This document shows, in pieces, positions 8,814-18,096 of a DNA stretch of 64,000 nt. The translations under genes and the position numbers were made by a program. Below the pieces are notes generated by a model. It saw only the letters and a list, made by a program, of their open reading frames with translations. It did no database searches and was not told the DNA's origin. The stretch is taken from assembly GCF_019966535.1 (NCBI RefSeq), contig NZ_JAIMID010000002.1, positions 1 to 64,000 of the forward strand, in the 5' to 3' direction. This stretch comes from Mesobacterium pallidum (lineage in GTDB: Bacteria > Pseudomonadota > Alphaproteobacteria > Rhodobacterales > Rhodobacteraceae). Numbering within the stretch: the first letter of the stretch is position 1; each line of letters begins with the position of its first letter.

Positions 8814-9100
8814 GCCGCCTCGGACCGCCAGCGCGCGAGTGTCTCAAAGACCAGCTCGAGGCAGCTGCAATAGTCGGCGTCCGACAACTCCGGCTCATCC
8901 GCCAGCACCCGCTTGCGCGCGGCACTCATCAGCGTGCCGTCCCCCCAGAGCGGATGCACCCGCCCCAGCCGCCGCACGTAGCGGTCGGCCCAGTCCGCCT
9001 CGCGGATCACCTGGGCACATAGCGCGGCCCGTCTCTCTGGCGCGGATCGCCGAAGGACCCGCGCCAGGCTTGTCACGTCGCCATGCAGCACCCGGCGCAT
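8723..9100 (-). CDS. Small GTA-adjacent protein (family usually found after the GTA tail-fibre gene)
   Basis: 125 residues in this frame, starting at an ATG that overlaps the stop of the giant GTA gene at 9100, so it is the last gene of the GTA transcript. The conserved-looking part is residues about 1-95, with ADWADRYVRRLGRVHPLWGD, the run GTLMSAA, and DYCSCLELVFETL. The remaining C-terminus is encoded antisense to the DksA-like gene and looks unconstrained. I recognise the arrangement, a short gene ending the GTA locus in Rhodobacterales, but not a biochemical function. Confidence 0.7.
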   Translation of the reverse strand: MRRVLHGDVTSLARVLRRSAPERRAALCAQVIREADWADRYVRRLGRVHPLWGDGTLMSAARKRVLADEPELSDADYCSCLELVFETLARWRSEAAQPRAQSTQSCAVGSSRRRPGAMSSPQSSQ

Positions 9101-12100
9101 CAGATCGACAGGAAACCCGAGGCGAAAGGCCCCGGCCCGTAGATCGCCGAGACCTGCGCCACCTGGAACTCCACGTTGCCGAAGGCACCGTCATTCGCGG
9201 CGTCGGCCTGGCTGTAGCTCCAGCTCGTGCCCGATTGCGTATGCTCGCGGAACACCTGGCCGCCGATGAGTACCCGGATCATGTAACGCTCGGCCTCCTC
9301 GTTCAGCGGCACCTCAGGCGACTCCCAGCTGTCGCCGCCGATGCGGGTCCGGCGCACCCAGCTCATCTGCACCGTGCCGGCCGCGTCCTGGACAAGCCGC
9401 AGGTGCGAGGGTCGGTAGGGCCGCAACCCGTTGCCCTTGAAGGCCTGCACCAGGTGCACATAAGTCGGATCGTCCACCGACCGGCTGGCGGGCCCAAGAC
9501 GGAAATGCCGCGCCAGGTCCCGTGTCGCGAGCCCGAGGTCGATCTGCTCGGGGATCCCGTCCAGCGCGATGACCCAGGACCCGGCTGGCCAGACCTCGGG
9601 CATGAAGGCGTCCGTGCCAAGCTGGCCGCGCAGCCGGTGCGACAGCAGCCAGGTGTCCTCCGCGATCAGCGCGGCGTCACGGAACTGGATCAGCTCCCAC
9701 CCCTCGGCCGAGCCATCGCCGATCGCCAGCAGGTTGCCCCCCGCCAGCAGCTGCGCATCGGTGATGCTCTCAACCTCGCCCGACAGCATCTTGACCTGCA
9801 GCGCCGTGCCGCGATCTACCAGCCCGTGCGAGGCAAAGGCCAGCGGCGTCTCGGTCACCCCGATCCGGGCCTGCGCCCCGAGGATCGCGTTCAGCGCGTA
9901 ATCCGAATCGATCACGCTGTCGAATAGCGCCACGCTGCCCGGCCAGGGGTCCGCCGTCACGGCCAGGTGGGGCGCATGGGGCACCTCTTCGCCCGTCAGC
10001 AGCGGCAGGTCGAGGAAGAAGGGCACCACCGGCACCGGCGCGGCAAAGGCGGTCAGCGACACGCCGTCGTCCGGGTAGGTCGAGGCCTGGTAGATCGATG
10101 GCTCGATCCGCACCGCCTCGACGATCTGGCTTGGCCCCTGTTCCACGCTGTCGACGCGGTAGAGATCGCTTTCTGCGCCCAGTTGCAGCACGTCCCCCGG
10201 CCCCACGCGCAGCATGGATGGCGGCAGGGCGATCCGCGCGCTGTCGCGTGCCAGCCGCGCCTCGGCCAGCCAGCGTTCGACCGTCTCACGCCCCTCCGCG
10301 CGGGTCATGACCAGCGGCACTTCGGACTGGCTGACGGCATGGGTTTCGACTTGGGGCAGCACGGCCTCTTCGGCGACCACGTCGTAATCGCCATCGGCCT
10401 GGACAAAGCGCAGACGCACCCGGCCCGACAGCTCGAGCGCCGCGCCACGCGAGCGCTCGACCGTGCCATCCAGCTCCTTGCTGCGCGCCACTTCGGTTTC
10501 GTCGATCACGGTGGGGAACAGCCCGTCGCGGGTCAGGAAGGCGAGCGTGCCGTCCCGCTCCACCGCGTCGAAACCGTAACGCAGCATCAGCGGTTGCAGC
10601 GCCGCCCGCGCCTCGCCCACCTGGTCGAAGGTGTAGCCCCGCACGTAGCCAAAGAGCCGTGAGGTGTCATAGGACGCCAAACCCGCGCGGTCGCAGATCT
10701 CGGCCACCAGTGAATCCAGCGGCCGGCCCGAGGTGCGCCCGTTCAGCCAATGCCCGCGCGAGTAGTTGTCGCCATCGTCCCAGAGGTCCCGGTTGCCCGG
10801 GAACCACGGGTAAGGCCGCGCATCCCAGGCCCAGACGAAACAGCGCGACATGTCGAGCATCTGCCCGGCATATTCCTCGCTCTGGGGGTTGTTCGCGGGA
10901 TCGGTCCAGTAGCTGAACATGGCGCGCAGGTATTGCGCCTGCATCAGCTCGTCCCGCCGGCCGTTGGAATACTTCGGCAGCTTGCTCTCGCTCGACTTGG
11001 GGTCGAGGAACTTGTTCGGCTGGTTGGTGCCCTTGTCGATGGCCGCGCAGCCGATCTCGGTGAACCAGATCGGTTTCTTCTGCGGTTCCCAGGCCGTCGG
11101 CAGGTCGGCGCGCACGCCATCCACCCGCTCGAAATGCAGGTTCGACCACCAGGCGCGGATGTCCTTGTAGCGCCAGATCCACGGCTCGTCATGGGCGCCG
11201 TCCGAGATCGGCGTGCGGATCTGCGCATCCGAGGCCTGGTCATGGGCGTAGTACCAGTCGTATCCCTCGCCGCCCTCGATGTTCGAACGCAGGTAGTCGA
11301 GGTCATAGATCGACCGCCATCCGTTCTCGGCATCGAGATGATCGTCGCCATCGCGCCAGTCAGACAGCGGCATGTAATTGTCGATCCCGATGAAATCGAT
11401 CTCGTCATCCATCCAAAGCGGGTCGAGGTGGAAATAGCGGTCCCCCGTCCCCTCGGGGATGTAGCCGAAATATTCCGACCAATCAGCGGCATAGCCGATC
11501 TTGACCTCGGGCCCCAGCAGGGCGCGCGCCTCGACCGCCAGCGCCTTCAGGTGCTGCACGGCCACGAAGACATCGCCCGCCCCGCGGATCTGCGTCAGGC
11601 TGCGCATCTCGGACCCGATGCAAAAGCTGTCGACGCCCCCCGCGGCCGCGCAAAGCGCAGCATTGTGCAGGATGAACCGGCGGTAAGACCATTCGTTCGG
11701 ACCGGAGTAAGTCACCACCCCGTCGCCCACGGTGAAATCGTTGGCCGAAGCGGTGCCGAAGAAGGCAGTGACCTCGCCATCCGCCGCCGCCGTCCCGTCG
11801 GGCGAGCCATCCCGGCCCGGCGCCACCGACAGCGTGATCCGCCCGCGCCAGGGCAGCACGGGCTGGTCGTCCGCGCCGCTCCAGGGGTCGGTGAGGCCGT
11901 TTTCTGGCACCTGCTCCATCAGCAGGAAAGGGTAGAACATCACCGCGATGCCCCGGTCCGCCATGTCGCGGATCGCCTCGACCACAGCCGCGTCCGCTGG
12001 CGTGCCGCCATAGGCCGCGCGCCCGTCAACTTCCACCACCTCCTGCGCCTGCGCGCGGGTCAGCCCCGAGACGGTCCAGGGCATCCCCGCCCCGTCGAAC

Positions 12101-13029
12101 TCGGCCTGCTCGACCTTGGGCCGCATCTCGCAGAGCCCGCAACGCAGGTCGCTGCCGAACCAGCTGACGATCAGGCTGGCAGCGCCGCAATTGGGCAGCT
12201 CGCCTTGCAACTGCGCCATCGAGGCGGTGAAATCCGTCACCCCCTGTGGCTGGTTCACGTTGGCGGCCGATTTCTTGCCCTGGCCGAAGTCGTAAAAGAC
12301 CTTGGACGTGGCCAGCGAATATTCCCCCGTGCCCGGCATCAGCGCGACGCCCTGCACGCCATGGGCCACCTCGTCCGCCGCGCCTGCCTGTTCGGCCGGG
12401 ACCGGGCGCGTCACCTCGAAACTGAACTGCGGCACCCGGTTGCCGAACCGCTCCAGTTGCAGGTCCTCGAAGACAACATAGGCCGTGCCGCGATAGGCCG
12501 GCACCATGCCCGCGCCCTCGACCGCCTCGATCTTTGGGTCGGGCATCTGCGCCTGATCGCCCGGATAGACGCGCATGTTCAGATCCTCGGGCGCCAGCTC
12601 CTCGCCATCCGCCCAGATCCGGCTGATATGCGTGATCTCGCCCTCGCAGAGCGCGACGGCGAGGCTGACCGAGTAAGTATAGGTCTTGGTCGTGACCTTC
12701 GGCTGGCTCGTGCCCTTGCCCGAGCCGCCCGATTTCTTGGTCGAGACCTTCTCGCGGAACGCGCTCGACCAGATCACCTGGCCGCCGATGCGCACCCGGC
12801 CATGGGCCTGCGCGATCGCCTCGCCCTCTCCGACCGAGGTCAGCCGCAAGCGGTCCACGCGGCCGGTCTCGACCACCTCGCTGCCCTGCCCCATCAGCCG
12901 CTGGTCGATCACCCGCCCCAGCGAGGCGCCGACAAACCGGCCCACCGCCGTGGCCGACAGCCCCAGCAGCGTGCCGCCAAAGGACGACCCGATCGCCGCA
13001 CCGGCCGCGGAAAGAATGATCGTCGCCAT
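9100..13029 (-). CDS. GTA gp15: giant baseplate hub/tail-fibre protein with TIM-barrel-like domain
   Basis: 1309-residue multidomain tail protein of the gene transfer agent (RcGTA g15/rcc01698 family). Residues 1-40 are a Gly/Ala hydrophobic segment. Residues about 40-200 resemble a phage hub domain. Residues about 420-770 are a TIM-barrel-like glycoside-hydrolase region (RRFILHNAALCAAAGGVDSF, then IGIDNYMPLSDWRDG and WFTEIGCAAIDKG, with acids at the places where glycosidases have catalytic Glu). The part beyond about 780 matches phage-tail and C-terminal GTA modules. In RcGTA this protein lies at the tail tip and contacts the recipient cell. It starts 3 bases after gp14 and its stop overlaps the next gene. 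No frameshift over 3.9 kb argues for active selection. Confidence 0.93.
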   Translation of the reverse strand: MATIILSAAGAAIGSSFGGTLLGLSATAVGRFVGASLGRVIDQRLMGQGSEVVETGRVDRLRLTSVGEGEAIAQAHGRVRIGGQVIWSSAFREKVSTKKSGGSGKGTSQPKVTTKTYTYSVSLAVALCEGEITHISRIWADGEELAPEDLNMRVYPGDQAQMPDPKIEAVEGAGMVPAYRGTAYVVFEDLQLERFGNRVPQFSFEVTRPVPAEQAGAADEVAHGVQGVALMPGTGEYSLATSKVFYDFGQGKKSAANVNQPQGVTDFTASMAQLQGELPNCGAASLIVSWFGSDLRCGLCEMRPKVEQAEFDGAGMPWTVSGLTRAQAQEVVEVDGRAAYGGTPADAAVVEAIRDMADRGIAVMFYPFLLMEQVPENGLTDPWSGADDQPVLPWRGRITLSVAPGRDGSPDGTAAADGEVTAFFGTASANDFTVGDGVVTYSGPNEWSYRRFILHNAALCAAAGGVDSFCIGSEMRSLTQIRGAGDVFVAVQHLKALAVEARALLGPEVKIGYAADWSEYFGYIPEGTGDRYFHLDPLWMDDEIDFIGIDNYMPLSDWRDGDDHLDAENGWRSIYDLDYLRSNIEGGEGYDWYYAHDQASDAQIRTPISDGAHDEPWIWRYKDIRAWWSNLHFERVDGVRADLPTAWEPQKKPIWFTEIGCAAIDKGTNQPNKFLDPKSSESKLPKYSNGRRDELMQAQYLRAMFSYWTDPANNPQSEEYAGQMLDMSRCFVWAWDARPYPWFPGNRDLWDDGDNYSRGHWLNGRTSGRPLDSLVAEICDRAGLASYDTSRLFGYVRGYTFDQVGEARAALQPLMLRYGFDAVERDGTLAFLTRDGLFPTVIDETEVARSKELDGTVERSRGAALELSGRVRLRFVQADGDYDVVAEEAVLPQVETHAVSQSEVPLVMTRAEGRETVERWLAEARLARDSARIALPPSMLRVGPGDVLQLGAESDLYRVDSVEQGPSQIVEAVRIEPSIYQASTYPDDGVSLTAFAAPVPVVPFFLDLPLLTGEEVPHAPHLAVTADPWPGSVALFDSVIDSDYALNAILGAQARIGVTETPLAFASHGLVDRGTALQVKMLSGEVESITDAQLLAGGNLLAIGDGSAEGWELIQFRDAALIAEDTWLLSHRLRGQLGTDAFMPEVWPAGSWVIALDGIPEQIDLGLATRDLARHFRLGPASRSVDDPTYVHLVQAFKGNGLRPYRPSHLRLVQDAAGTVQMSWVRRTRIGGDSWESPEVPLNEEAERYMIRVLIGGQVFREHTQSGTSWSYSQADAANDGAFGNVEFQVAQVSAIYGPGPFASGFLSI

Positions 13030-13032
13030 GTC

Positions 13033-13470
13033 TCAGTTCCTTTCGGGAAAACGGAATCGCGCCACGATGCGGCGCGCCCAGGGCGCGGTCAGCGCGCTCT
13101 CGACGACCCCGTGGCCGGTGTAGGAATGAATGAACGTCGGCACAGCACCCGTCTCGGCCGCGATCCCGACATGTTTCGCCACCGCCCCGCGCCGCATGCG
13201 GAACAGCAGCACGTCGCCGGGCTGCGGCTTGGACACGGGCATGAGATGCGCAAGGGCCGCCCGCCACAGTCGCTCGTCGCCCTGCGGTTCGGACCAGTCG
13301 CGCGAATAGGCGGGCACGGCGACCGGCTCGGGGCCGATCACCTCGCGCCAGATCCCGCGCAGGAGGCCAAGGCAATCTGCCCCCCCGCCGCGCGTGCTTG
13401 CCTGGTGCACATAGGGCGTGCCCAGCCAGCCCCGCGCGGCGGCGACCACGTCGGCGCGCGGGCCGGTCAT
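13033..13470 (-). CDS. GTA gp14: NlpC/P60 cell-wall peptidase
   Basis: 145 residues; NlpC/P60-family papain-like peptidase of the GTA tail, expected to cut peptidoglycan stem peptides during DNA delivery. The nucleophile Cys is in GGGADCLGLLRGIW, and the catalytic His follows at KHVGIAAE. It overlaps the gp13 stop by 4 bases (ATGA), showing translational coupling. No signal peptide, as expected for a particle component. Confidence 0.92.
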   Translation of the reverse strand: MTGPRADVVAAARGWLGTPYVHQASTRGGGADCLGLLRGIWREVIGPEPVAVPAYSRDWSEPQGDERLWRAALAHLMPVSKPQPGDVLLFRMRRGAVAKHVGIAAETGAVPTFIHSYTGHGVVESALTAPWARRIVARFRFPERN

Positions 13471-14351
13471 CGTCGGCTCCCGCCTGAGAGGTCAGCGGCG
13501 CGGCTGGGGTGCAGCATCACCCAGTCGTCCTCGGGGATGTCCGGGAAGCCCTGGAAGTTCAGCACGTTGGCGAACTTCAGCCGGCAGGTGTCGAACCGCT
13601 TGTCGCAACCCGCCCGCAGCCGCACCTGGTCGCCCGCGATGATCTCGGCGCGCAGCGGCTCCCACAGCTCGATCACCCGCTGGCCGTCCAGCGTCTCGTC
13701 GCGCTTGATCGCACCGGTCAGCCCCTTGGCCGCGCCCAGCAGCACCTCGAGCGAGCCGCGCTTGAACCATTCCGCGTCGAACCCGCCCAGCGGCGCAAAG
13801 TAGAAGGTCCGCCGCCCGTCGATGGCCAGCGGGAAGACATCCGTGACATAGCCCGGCGCATCCAGGTCGACCCCGCAAGCGGCATCCCCCAGCACGGCCG
13901 TGCAGGGCTTCTGGTAGACCCGGCCCAGCGGGCGGTTCAGCAGGGCCGAGAGCCCCCGGATCTCGGCATGAAACGCGCCGTCGCCACGGCGGATCTCGCC
14001 GATCGTGCCGCGAAACAGCGCCGTGCGCTGCGACACGTCGGCCCAGTTGACCCGCCAGGCCACCACCTCGGCGCCATCATAACGACCCGCCTCGATATCG
14101 GCCTCGGTCAGGGCGGCATCGGTCAGCGCGCCCATCGCCTCGGTGTTGTCCACCGACAGGCCGGTGGATTGCTGCAAGGCCAACGCCGACAGCCCGGTGT
14201 CGGGGCGAAAGACCAGCCCCTCGAATTCGAGCGCCCGGTCATGGTCGGTAAAACCATAGCGCGTACCATCGGCGCGGGTGATCGACCAGGCATGGGCCAA
14301 GGTCGTCACGCCGCTGTCCAGATGTTCCTGGAACTCCAGCGAAATCGGCAT
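13467..14351 (-). CDS. GTA gp13: DUF2163 tail protein
   Basis: 294-residue phage/GTA tail protein with an N-terminal DUF2163 domain (EFQEHLDSGVTTLAHAW, then GYVTDVFPL) and the C-terminal phage-conserved segment with CDKRFDTCRLKF, a Cys pair typical of the family. In RcGTA this protein is part of the baseplate hub, next to gp12 and gp15. It overlaps gp14 by 4 bases and gp12 by 1 base, so gp12-gp13-gp14 form a tightly coupled unit. Confidence 0.9.
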   Translation of the reverse strand: MPISLEFQEHLDSGVTTLAHAWSITRADGTRYGFTDHDRALEFEGLVFRPDTGLSALALQQSTGLSVDNTEAMGALTDAALTEADIEAGRYDGAEVVAWRVNWADVSQRTALFRGTIGEIRRGDGAFHAEIRGLSALLNRPLGRVYQKPCTAVLGDAACGVDLDAPGYVTDVFPLAIDGRRTFYFAPLGGFDAEWFKRGSLEVLLGAAKGLTGAIKRDETLDGQRVIELWEPLRAEIIAGDQVRLRAGCDKRFDTCRLKFANVLNFQGFPDIPEDDWVMLHPSRAADLSGGSRR

Positions 14352-14986
14352 CAGATCCGCACCTCCACGACAGGCACGTTGGGCACTTCGCCCGCCTGGA
14401 ACGACGCGACCGAAGTCTGGATGACATCCGTATCGAACCGCACAGGCACGTCGAACTCGAACCCGGCCGTTACCTCGACCCCCACCTCGGGCGCGATGTC
14501 GAAGGTCACGATCCCGGTCGCGGTGTCGACGGTGTAATGCAGTGCCTCCTGCATCTCGTCCCCGCCGATGCCGACGCGCACCGTGCCGGCGACCGGCTTC
14601 TTGATGGGCCGTGCGTAGCTGTGCGTGCCCGACACATAGGTCCGGGTCAGCTGGAACTCGCGCGTCACCCCATCGCCCAGGGCGATCACCTGGTCGTCGT
14701 AACGCACCTGGCTCACACTCGGCTTGCAGGACCGGTAATCAGACCAATCCTTCCAGCGAAACCCATAAAGCTGCCCCCGCCGCGCCTCGAAGAACGCGAT
14801 CAGGTCGTCAATATCGTCGAGCGAACGCAGCCCGACCCCCGCGTCGTAGCGGCGGCGGGAATGCGCCCAGGGGGTGTTGCGTTCCTCGAACCCGTTGGCC
14901 AGCGTGACCACGGTGGTCAGCCGTTCGGGCCCACCGACCGAGCCAAAGCTCAGGTTGGCCGGAAATCTGATCTCGTGAAAGTTCAT
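14351..14986 (-). CDS. GTA gp12: DUF2460 distal tail protein
   Basis: 211 residues, DUF2460/TIGR02217 family, with the N-terminal FHEIRFPANLSFGSVGGPE and the family signature FFEARRGQLYGFRWKDWSDY. In RcGTA it forms the distal tail ring that joins the tube to the baseplate. The ATG lies 12 bases after the gp11 stop, and its stop shares one base with the gp13 start. Confidence 0.92.
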   Translation of the reverse strand: MNFHEIRFPANLSFGSVGGPERLTTVVTLANGFEERNTPWAHSRRRYDAGVGLRSLDDIDDLIAFFEARRGQLYGFRWKDWSDYRSCKPSVSQVRYDDQVIALGDGVTREFQLTRTYVSGTHSYARPIKKPVAGTVRVGIGGDEMQEALHYTVDTATGIVTFDIAPEVGVEVTAGFEFDVPVRFDTDVIQTSVASFQAGEVPNVPVVEVRI

Positions 14987-14998
14987 GGCATTCTCCGA

Positions 14999-15661
14999 TC
15001 AGCGGTTGCGCTGGCCACGGCCAAGGGCGCGGCCCATCTGGGCGGCGATCTGGCTCTGGCTGCGACGGAACCCCTCGACGTCGGGGGTCTGGATGTTCAT
15101 CACCACATGCACCGCGCCGCCGCCCTGGGCGCGCACGCCCAGCCGGCCGTCTGCGCCGCGGGTGAGCGGCATGATCGCCTCGGGGCCGGCCTCGCCCATC
15201 AGGCCGGTGGCGCCGCCTCGCATGCCGAAGGTGGTCGGCCCGCTCACCACGCCGCCGGTGGCGAACGGCACCACACGGCCGCTGGTAAAGGCGCCGCCCT
15301 TGGCAAAGGGCTGCATGGGGCCAAAGATCGCGCCGACGCCCTGCGCCAGCATGCCGCCCAGATGGTCGGCCACGGGGCGAACTGCGGCGTTGTAGGCCGC
15401 GTTGACCATGGTCTGGCCGATGCCGCGCAGCGCGTCGCCCAGCGTGGCGCCATCGAGGATCACGTCGTCGATCGCCCGCTTCACGCCCGAGGACAGCGTG
15501 CGTTCCAGCCGCGCGGCCCCCCTGTGCGTCTCGTCGAAGGTCGCATGGATGCGCTTCAGCTCGGCATCGAAGCCCGCCGCCATCCCGGCCGCCTGGCCCA
15601 GCGACAGCTCCAGCGCCTCGACCTGCTGATCGAGGTTCTCAATTTCCGTCTCAATCGCCAT
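14999..15661 (-). CDS. GTA gp11: tail tape-measure protein
   Basis: 220 residues with an N-terminal coiled-coil-like stretch (IETEIENLDQQVEALELSL, about 2-60) and a Gly/Ala-rich C-terminal half (KGGAFTSGRVVPFATGGVV) typical of phage tape measures. It sets tail length; its short size fits the short RcGTA tail. Its start overlaps the end of gp10.1 by 11 bases, as in the phage G/T chaperone-tape measure arrangement. Confidence 0.88.
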   Translation of the reverse strand: MAIETEIENLDQQVEALELSLGQAAGMAAGFDAELKRIHATFDETHRGAARLERTLSSGVKRAIDDVILDGATLGDALRGIGQTMVNAAYNAAVRPVADHLGGMLAQGVGAIFGPMQPFAKGGAFTSGRVVPFATGGVVSGPTTFGMRGGATGLMGEAGPEAIMPLTRGADGRLGVRAQGGGAVHVVMNIQTPDVEGFRRSQSQIAAQMGRALGRGQRNR

Positions 15662-15860
15662 CGGTCATACCTCCGTTCGTGTCCGGGAAGGCGGCCATCA
15701 GCTCGTCCAGCCGCCCCCGGTCCAGCGGGCGACCGCGCGTGTCGGTGCCCAGCAACATCTTCAACTCCGCCGGGGTCAACGCCCAGAACTCGACCGGCCG
15801 CAGCCCCAGCCCGTGCATCGCGGCCCGCATCAGGGCGGGCCAGTCGAACCCTTCGCTCAT
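15651..15860 (-). CDS. GTA gp10.1: small tail assembly chaperone-like protein
   Basis: 69 residues (starts MSEGFDWPALMRAAMHGLGL; contains LTPAELKMLLG). It matches the TIGR02216/rcc01693 phage conserved family found between GTA gp10 and gp11. The start at 15860 was set by the ATGA overlap with the gp10 stop and by homology; the longer open frame to 16169 runs antiparallel to nothing useful and overlaps gp10 in another frame. Its place just before the tape measure suggests a tail assembly chaperone role. Confidence 0.86.
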   Translation of the reverse strand: MSEGFDWPALMRAAMHGLGLRPVEFWALTPAELKMLLGTDTRGRPLDRGRLDELMAAFPDTNGGMTDGD

Positions 15861-16180
15861 GCGCTCTCCCCCGGCGTCATGAAGGCACGCGCCAGCAGTT
15901 CCGCCGCGGCCTTGCTTGCCGCCAGCGGCCCGCCTTCGACGGTCGCCGTCAGCAGGTCGCGCGCCTCGCCTTTCCAGCCGCCGCCGCGCAAGCCGGCCAC
16001 GATCAGTGCCAGCACATCGCGCGCGGCATACTGCCCCTCTTCGAAGCGCCGGATCAGGCCGACCAGGCTGTCTTCCCCCAATCCGGCTTCCAGCTCGGCC
16101 AGCGCGCCGAGGGTCAGGCGCATCTCGTGCGCCGTCCCGTCGATCACCAGCCGCACCTCGCCCCTCCACGGATTGGACAT
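15857..16180 (-). CDS. GTA gp10: GTA_gp10-family protein
   Basis: 107 residues of the GTA gp10 family (PF11836 type): WRGEVRLVIDGTAHEMRLTL, then LAELEAGLGEDSLVGLIRRF. Members resemble tail assembly chaperones encoded directly after the major tail protein. It begins 4 bases after gp9 and overlaps gp10.1 by 4 bases. Confidence 0.9.
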   Translation of the reverse strand: MSNPWRGEVRLVIDGTAHEMRLTLGALAELEAGLGEDSLVGLIRRFEEGQYAARDVLALIVAGLRGGGWKGEARDLLTATVEGGPLAASKAAAELLARAFMTPGESA

Positions 16181-16184
16181 CGGC

Positions 16185-16598
16185 TTACAGCGCCACGAAG
16201 GTCAGCTGCCCGGCCGAGGCCAGCGCCAGCTCGTAGGACGCCTCGCCGTCATGGCTGCCGGCATATTCCAGGCTGGTGACCTGGAACGCGCCCTCGACCG
16301 TGCCGAAATCGGGAATGATGACCTGGAACTCCGGCGTCTCTCCGTCGAAAAAGATCTGCCGCGCGCGTTCATCCGTGCCTTCGTCCTTGAAGACGCCCGA
16401 GCCCGAGATCGACGCGCTTTTCACGCCCGCGCCGGACAACAGCTCTCGCCAGCCGCCCGCGCTTTCCAGAGAGGTCACGTCCACGCTCTCCGCGTTGAAG
16501 CTCACCCGCGTGGCGCGCAGCCCCGCGATCGTCTCGAACTGACCGTCGCCGGTCAGGTCCACCTTGATCAAAAGATCCTTGCCGTTCTGGGCCGCCAT
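16185..16598 (-). CDS. GTA gp9: major tail tube protein (TP901-1 family)
   Basis: 137-residue major tail protein forming the tail tube, with the family pattern KDLLIKVDLTGDGQFETIAG, then SLESAGGWRELLSGAGVKSA and a C-terminal immunoglobulin-like strand region. The start was placed at 16598 (MAAQNG) rather than 16607, giving the usual family N-terminus. A 38-base gap separates it from gp8, the largest in this half of the cluster and a place for an internal ribosome site. Confidence 0.91.
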   Translation of the reverse strand: MAAQNGKDLLIKVDLTGDGQFETIAGLRATRVSFNAESVDVTSLESAGGWRELLSGAGVKSASISGSGVFKDEGTDERARQIFFDGETPEFQVIIPDFGTVEGAFQVTSLEYAGSHDGEASYELALASAGQLTFVAL

Positions 16599-16636
16599 GG
16601 CTCTCACTCCATTCCGTGGTTGCGTTTGAATGCTGT

Positions 16637-17047
16637 TCAGTCGTCTTCGACACGGGCGCGAAAGCGCAGGTCGATGCGGCGCACCCCGCCGGTCTGCTCG
16701 CGGCTTGCCGCCGCGCGCAGGAAATTCATCGACACGACCCGCCCCCGGCTCAGCACCGGGGCCTGCCCATGCAGCGCGTCGCTGATCGCGGCGGCCGCCT
16801 GCTTGGCGCGGGAAAAGCCGTCCAGTTCCGTGACGACCGACACGACAAAGGTATGCTCGGCCCCGTCTCCGGTCTTGTCGGACCGGTCGCGCGCGATCTC
16901 GTCGCCCAAGGTGACGTAGATCGACGGCAAGGTGCCCGGCGGCACCGCGTCGTAGATGTCGCTGCCGACGATGGCCGACAGCGCCGCGTCGCCCACCAGC
17001 GTGTCGTAGATGGCCGCCTGCAGGGCCGCGCTGACTCCGTAGCTCAT
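16637..17047 (-). CDS. GTA gp8: tail terminator-like DUF3168 protein
   Basis: 136 residues, DUF3168 family: GVSAALQAAIYDTLVGDAAL, then YDAVPPGTLPSIYVTLGDE. DUF3168 proteins are tail terminators/tail completion proteins in related phages and occupy this place in RcGTA. It overlaps gp7 by 4 bases. Confidence 0.9.
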   Translation of the reverse strand: MSYGVSAALQAAIYDTLVGDAALSAIVGSDIYDAVPPGTLPSIYVTLGDEIARDRSDKTGDGAEHTFVVSVVTELDGFSRAKQAAAAISDALHGQAPVLSRGRVVSMNFLRAAASREQTGGVRRIDLRFRARVEDD

Positions 17048-17382
17048 GCCGCCAGCTCCTCTTCGGCGAAACAGACCAGGTAGCGGGCCGTCGGGTCCGC
17101 CTCGGTCACCGCGTCGATACGGTAGACCCGCGGGCCCTCGCGCAGGCGCTGGCCGGGCAGCGGCCGGGTCGTGTGGCCCACGGGCGCGCCGCGCACCACG
17201 ATCCGGTAGGAGGTGGTCGACACCTTGGCCCCCTCGCCCGCCGCATCGCGGCCCGTGCGCGGATTGACCTCGGCCCAGAGCAGCCCCAGCACGGTCCAGC
17301 TCTCGGTGAACCCGCCCGCCCCGTCGGCGACAAAGCCGCGCTCCTCCAACGCCAGCTGGCGGTTGAGACGCGGGGCCATCAT
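17044..17382 (-). CDS. GTA gp7: head-tail adaptor/head-closure protein
   Basis: 112 residues of the phage head-tail joining family (PF05521 type): LALEERGFVADGAGGFTESW, then LLWAEVNP and a C-terminal RVYRIDAVTEADPTARYLVC. It joins the portal-adaptor ring to the tail. It overlaps both neighbours by 4 bases (ATGA), so gp6-gp7-gp8 are coupled. Confidence 0.9.
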   Translation of the reverse strand: MMAPRLNRQLALEERGFVADGAGGFTESWTVLGLLWAEVNPRTGRDAAGEGAKVSTTSYRIVVRGAPVGHTTRPLPGQRLREGPRVYRIDAVTEADPTARYLVCFAEEELAA

Positions 17383-17975
17383 GCCAGCCCCCCGAAAAGA
17401 CGCATCACCCGGTAGCGCTCGATCAGGCTGGTGACGCCAAAGGGCATGCAGCCGGCGCTCAGGCTCGTCTCGTCGCGGTATTCGTAGTAATGCGCGGCCA
17501 GCAGCATCACCGCCTGCACAAGGTCGGAGGGCAGCGCCTCGACCGTGGCGGCATAACCCGCGTCAAAAGCAATCTCGACGGAGCCGCCGGTCGGGATGTA
17601 GGGCAGCGCGCCCACCACCGGCACCAGCTTCGGCCGCTGCGCATCGCGCTCCAGCCGGTAGTTCCCGGGCGCCCAAAGGGTCTCCGCCCCGGTCCCGTCG
17701 ATCAGCGTGACGCCGGTCACAGCGGTCACGGGCGCCACGGGCAGCACCTGGCAGGACCCGTCGCGCCATTGCGTCAGCGTCCAGGAAAACGCCCGCTCGA
17801 TCAGGATCTTGCCCGTCCGCGCCTCGATCGCGGCGACGGCCGCCCGCAGGAAGCCCTCGAGCACCGCGTCCTGCACGTTGCCCTCGGCGAACCCGGTGCC
17901 CAGCCGCAGATGCGCCTTGAAGGCGTCGACCGGCAACGCGGCCTGGCCTATGGTCGTTTCCTCGATCAGCATCAT
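17379..17975 (-). CDS. GTA gp6: head-tail connector (DNA packaging/adaptor) protein
   Basis: 198 residues, HK97 gp6-like connector (DNA-packaging family): AFKAHLRLGTGFAEGNVQDA in the N-terminal helices, and SDLVQAVMLLAAHYYEYRDE near the C-terminus, the characteristic helix with YEYRD. The start at 17975 was chosen because the open frame to 18077 runs back through the hairpin region. It is separated from the capsid gene by about 157 bases that hold a strong hairpin. Confidence 0.9.
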   Translation of the reverse strand: MMLIEETTIGQAALPVDAFKAHLRLGTGFAEGNVQDAVLEGFLRAAVAAIEARTGKILIERAFSWTLTQWRDGSCQVLPVAPVTAVTGVTLIDGTGAETLWAPGNYRLERDAQRPKLVPVVGALPYIPTGGSVEIAFDAGYAATVEALPSDLVQAVMLLAAHYYEYRDETSLSAGCMPFGVTSLIERYRVMRLFGGLA

Positions 17976-18096
17976 GGTCTCTCGTCTCCGATAAATCCGG
18001 TCCCCCGCCGGGGTCTCAAAGGTCGGGCGCGCACCGCTCGCGTCGCTCGGACGGAGGGAAGCAGCTAGACAACGCAAGCACCCGGCGCGCGCCCTC

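Noticed and set aside
10750..13803. 1017-residue plus-strand open frame across the GTA tail genes
   Set aside because: It is a shadow of minus-strand genes in GC-rich DNA; it is Arg/His/Pro-rich with no domain, while the opposite strand encodes recognised GTA proteins.
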